DNA of 64,000 nucleotides, from contig NC_014259.1 of NCBI RefSeq assembly GCF_000196795.1, forward strand, positions 1,922,001 to 1,986,000, written 5' to 3'. Positions 62,625 to 64,000 of the stretch are shown here, one piece after another. A model generated the notes under the pieces. That model worked only from the letters and a program-made list of their open reading frames with translations. It was not told where the DNA came from and made no database searches. Both the position numbers and the translations under genes were made by a program. The number at the start of each line of letters is the position of its first letter. The stretch's first letter is position 1. This stretch comes from Acinetobacter oleivorans DR1 (GTDB lineage: Bacteria; Pseudomonadota; Gammaproteobacteria; Pseudomonadales; Moraxellaceae).

Positions 62625-64000
62625 ATGACTATTAAACTTAATCCATTAAACGCTATCGATTTTTATAAAGCTGATCACAGACGTCAGTATCCGAAAGGCA
62701 CAGAGTATGTATACGCCAACTTTACGCCGCGTTCATCTCGACTTGCTAAAATGTTGCCTGACTTTGACGATAAAGTTGTGTTCTTTGGGCTTCAAGGTTT
62801 TATTAAACACTTTTTAATCGATACGTGGAATGAAGGCTTTTTCAAGCAACCTAAAAATAAAGTGGTGGCTGCATATAAACGCCGTATGGATAGTTCATTA
62901 GGTGAAGGTGCTGTACCTGTTGATCACGTTGAAGCATTACACGATTTGGGATATTTACCATTACGCATTAAAGCATTGCCAGAAGGTAGCCGCGTCAATA
63001 TGCGTGTACCTGTACTCACCGTCATTAATACCGATCCACGTTTCTTTTGGTTAACTAACTATATCGAAACGGTATTAAGTGCTGAGCTTTGGAAAAGCTG
63101 TACTACCGCCACGATTGCCTATGAGTACAAACGCTTATTAACTCAATATGCTGTAAAAACTGGCGCACCACTCGATTTTGTACCTGTGCAAGGACACGAT
63201 TTTAGTAGCCGTGGTATGAGTGGAATTTATGATGCTGCACAATCAGGAGTAGGTCACTTAACCAGTTTTATTGGAACAGATTCGGTTGCTTCAATCGACT
63301 ACGCAGAAGAATATTACAATGCAACAGGTGTGATTGGGGTATCTGTACCAGCGACCGAACACAGTGTGATGTGTATGGGCACAGAAAACAGTGAGCTAGA
63401 AACCTTTAAGCGTTTAATTTGCGAGCTTTATCCGTCGGGTGTTGTCAGTGTTGTATCTGACACTTGGGACTTTTGGCGAGTGATTACCGAGTTTACGGTG
63501 GCTTTAAAACCTGAAATTTTGGCGAGACAACCCAATGCTTTAGGCTTGGCTAAATTGGTTTTCCGTCCAGACTCTGGTGACCCTGTTAAAATTATTTGCG
63601 GCGACCCAGACGCTGGAGTTGGCAGCCCAGCTTATAAAGGCGCAGTTGAATGTTTATGGGAAGTGTTTGGCGGTACAACAACTGAGCAAGGCTATAAAGT
63701 ACTTAATGAGCGTGTCGGCTTAATTTATGGTGATTCGATTACCTTAGACCGCGCACAGCGCATTTTAGAAGGGCTAGAAGCCAAAGGTTTTGCTTCAAAC
63801 AACTTGGTGTTTGGGATCGGTAGCTTTACCTATAACTACTTAACTCGCGATACTTTTGGGTTTGCTGTTAAAGCGACTTGGGGTCAGGTAAATGGAGTAG
63901 GTCGAGAGCTGTTCAAAGACCCAATTACTGACTCAGGTGTGAAAAAATCTGCGAAAGGTCTATTACGCATTGAAGAAAGTGAAAATGGTTTTACCTTGTT
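62625..64000 (+). CDS. nadV: nicotinamide phosphoribosyltransferase NadV (partial, runs off window)
   Basis: Open from the ATG at 62625 to the last base: 458 complete codons, and probably about 30 are missing. It starts TIKLNPLNAIDFYKADHRRQYP and contains TEYVYANFTPRSSRL, VQGHDFSSRGMSG, the catalytic-His region SVPATEHSVMCMG, and LVFRPDSGDPVKIICGDP, all typical of eukaryotic-type NAMPT/NadV enzymes. It converts nicotinamide and PRPP to NMN. AAAG lies before the ATG, which is 11 bp after the prs stop. Confidence 0.93.
   Translation, partial: MTIKLNPLNAIDFYKADHRRQYPKGTEYVYANFTPRSSRLAKMLPDFDDKVVFFGLQGFIKHFLIDTWNEGFFKQPKNKVVAAYKRRMDSSLGEGAVPVDHVEALHDLGYLPLRIKALPEGSRVNMRVPVLTVINTDPRFFWLTNYIETVLSAELWKSCTTATIAYEYKRLLTQYAVKTGAPLDFVPVQGHDFSSRGMSGIYDAAQSGVGHLTSFIGTDSVASIDYAEEYYNATGVIGVSVPATEHSVMCMGTENSELETFKRLICELYPSGVVSVVSDTWDFWRVITEFTVALKPEILARQPNALGLAKLVFRPDSGDPVKIICGDPDAGVGSPAYKGAVECLWEVFGGTTTEQGYKVLNERVGLIYGDSITLDRAQRILEGLEAKGFASNNLVFGIGSFTYNYLTRDTFGFAVKATWGQVNGVGRELFKDPITDSGVKKSAKGLLRIEESENGFTL

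Overview
The window is AT-rich Gammaproteobacterial chromosome and looks like Acinetobacter, probably the A. calcoaceticus-baumannii complex. This species call is an inference from gene content: a DcaP-like porin, an OprD-like porin, an mhb-type gentisate cluster, the phage-type PRPP synthetase plus NadV pair, and a CdiB/CdiA locus. I see no rRNA, tRNA, insertion sequence or CRISPR array.

Layout. 1-2550: small orphan genes of unknown function, including a paralogous pair (909 and 2159), a hidden minus-strand ORF, and a duplicated gene-tail-plus-terminator. 2737-3870: OmpW-family porin, followed by a 5'-truncated ORF. 4225-6400: TetR regulator divergent from a carotenoid oxygenase, with a 15-bp palindrome between them. 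6654-12098: IclR-regulated catabolic cluster (MFS importer, 2-hydroxyacid dehydrogenase, RraA-type aldolase, DcaP-like porin) for an unknown organic acid. 12160-12348: orphan Phd/YefM-type antitoxin.

12346-24150 is the most interesting part. It is an apparent 11.7-kb insertion made of an RTX-repeat type I secretion substrate and a complete contact-dependent inhibition locus (cdiB, cdiA, cdiI). The 3' end of the neighbouring LysR gene is present three times: before the RTX module, between the two modules, and at the intact LysR gene. The CdiA C-terminus after an IENN motif ends in a WHH-type HNH/EndoVII nuclease signature. The immunity gene is SMI1/KNR4 (SUKH)-like.

24079-29595: LysR, omega-amino-acid:pyruvate transaminase, methylmalonate-semialdehyde dehydrogenase and amino-acid permease, suggesting beta-alanine or beta-aminoisobutyrate degradation. 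29694-37185: gentisate pathway (LysR, gentisate dioxygenase, 3-hydroxybenzoate 6-hydroxylase, maleylpyruvate isomerase, fumarylpyruvate hydrolase, AAHS transporter, OprD-like porin). 37262-40711: EmrAB-like efflux pair with a divergent TetR. 40793-49952: sugar-acid catabolism in two divergent arms around a LysR gene. One arm encodes a Weimberg-type set (FAH-family dehydratase, IlvD/Edd-family pentonate dehydratase, alpha-ketoglutarate-semialdehyde dehydrogenase). The other encodes a DenD-like dehydrogenase, an MFS importer and a beta-hydroxyacid dehydrogenase. 50060-52291: AraC regulator divergent from a zinc alcohol dehydrogenase.

52442-54150: an orphan three-helix membrane protein, then a GC-richer structured inverted-repeat element with a small aromatic-rich ORF. 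54287-60645: TetR, PepSY membrane protein, metal-chelate ABC importer (lipoprotein, permease, ATPase), GNAT acetyltransferase and AraC regulator. 60738-64000: TSUP anion permease, then the NAD-salvage pair prs-nadV (nadV runs off the window) behind a perfect 10-bp inverted repeat.

Many starts were moved from an upstream TTG/GTG to an ATG with a Shine-Dalgarno (SD) sequence. All functional calls rest on reading translated motifs and context, without database searches.
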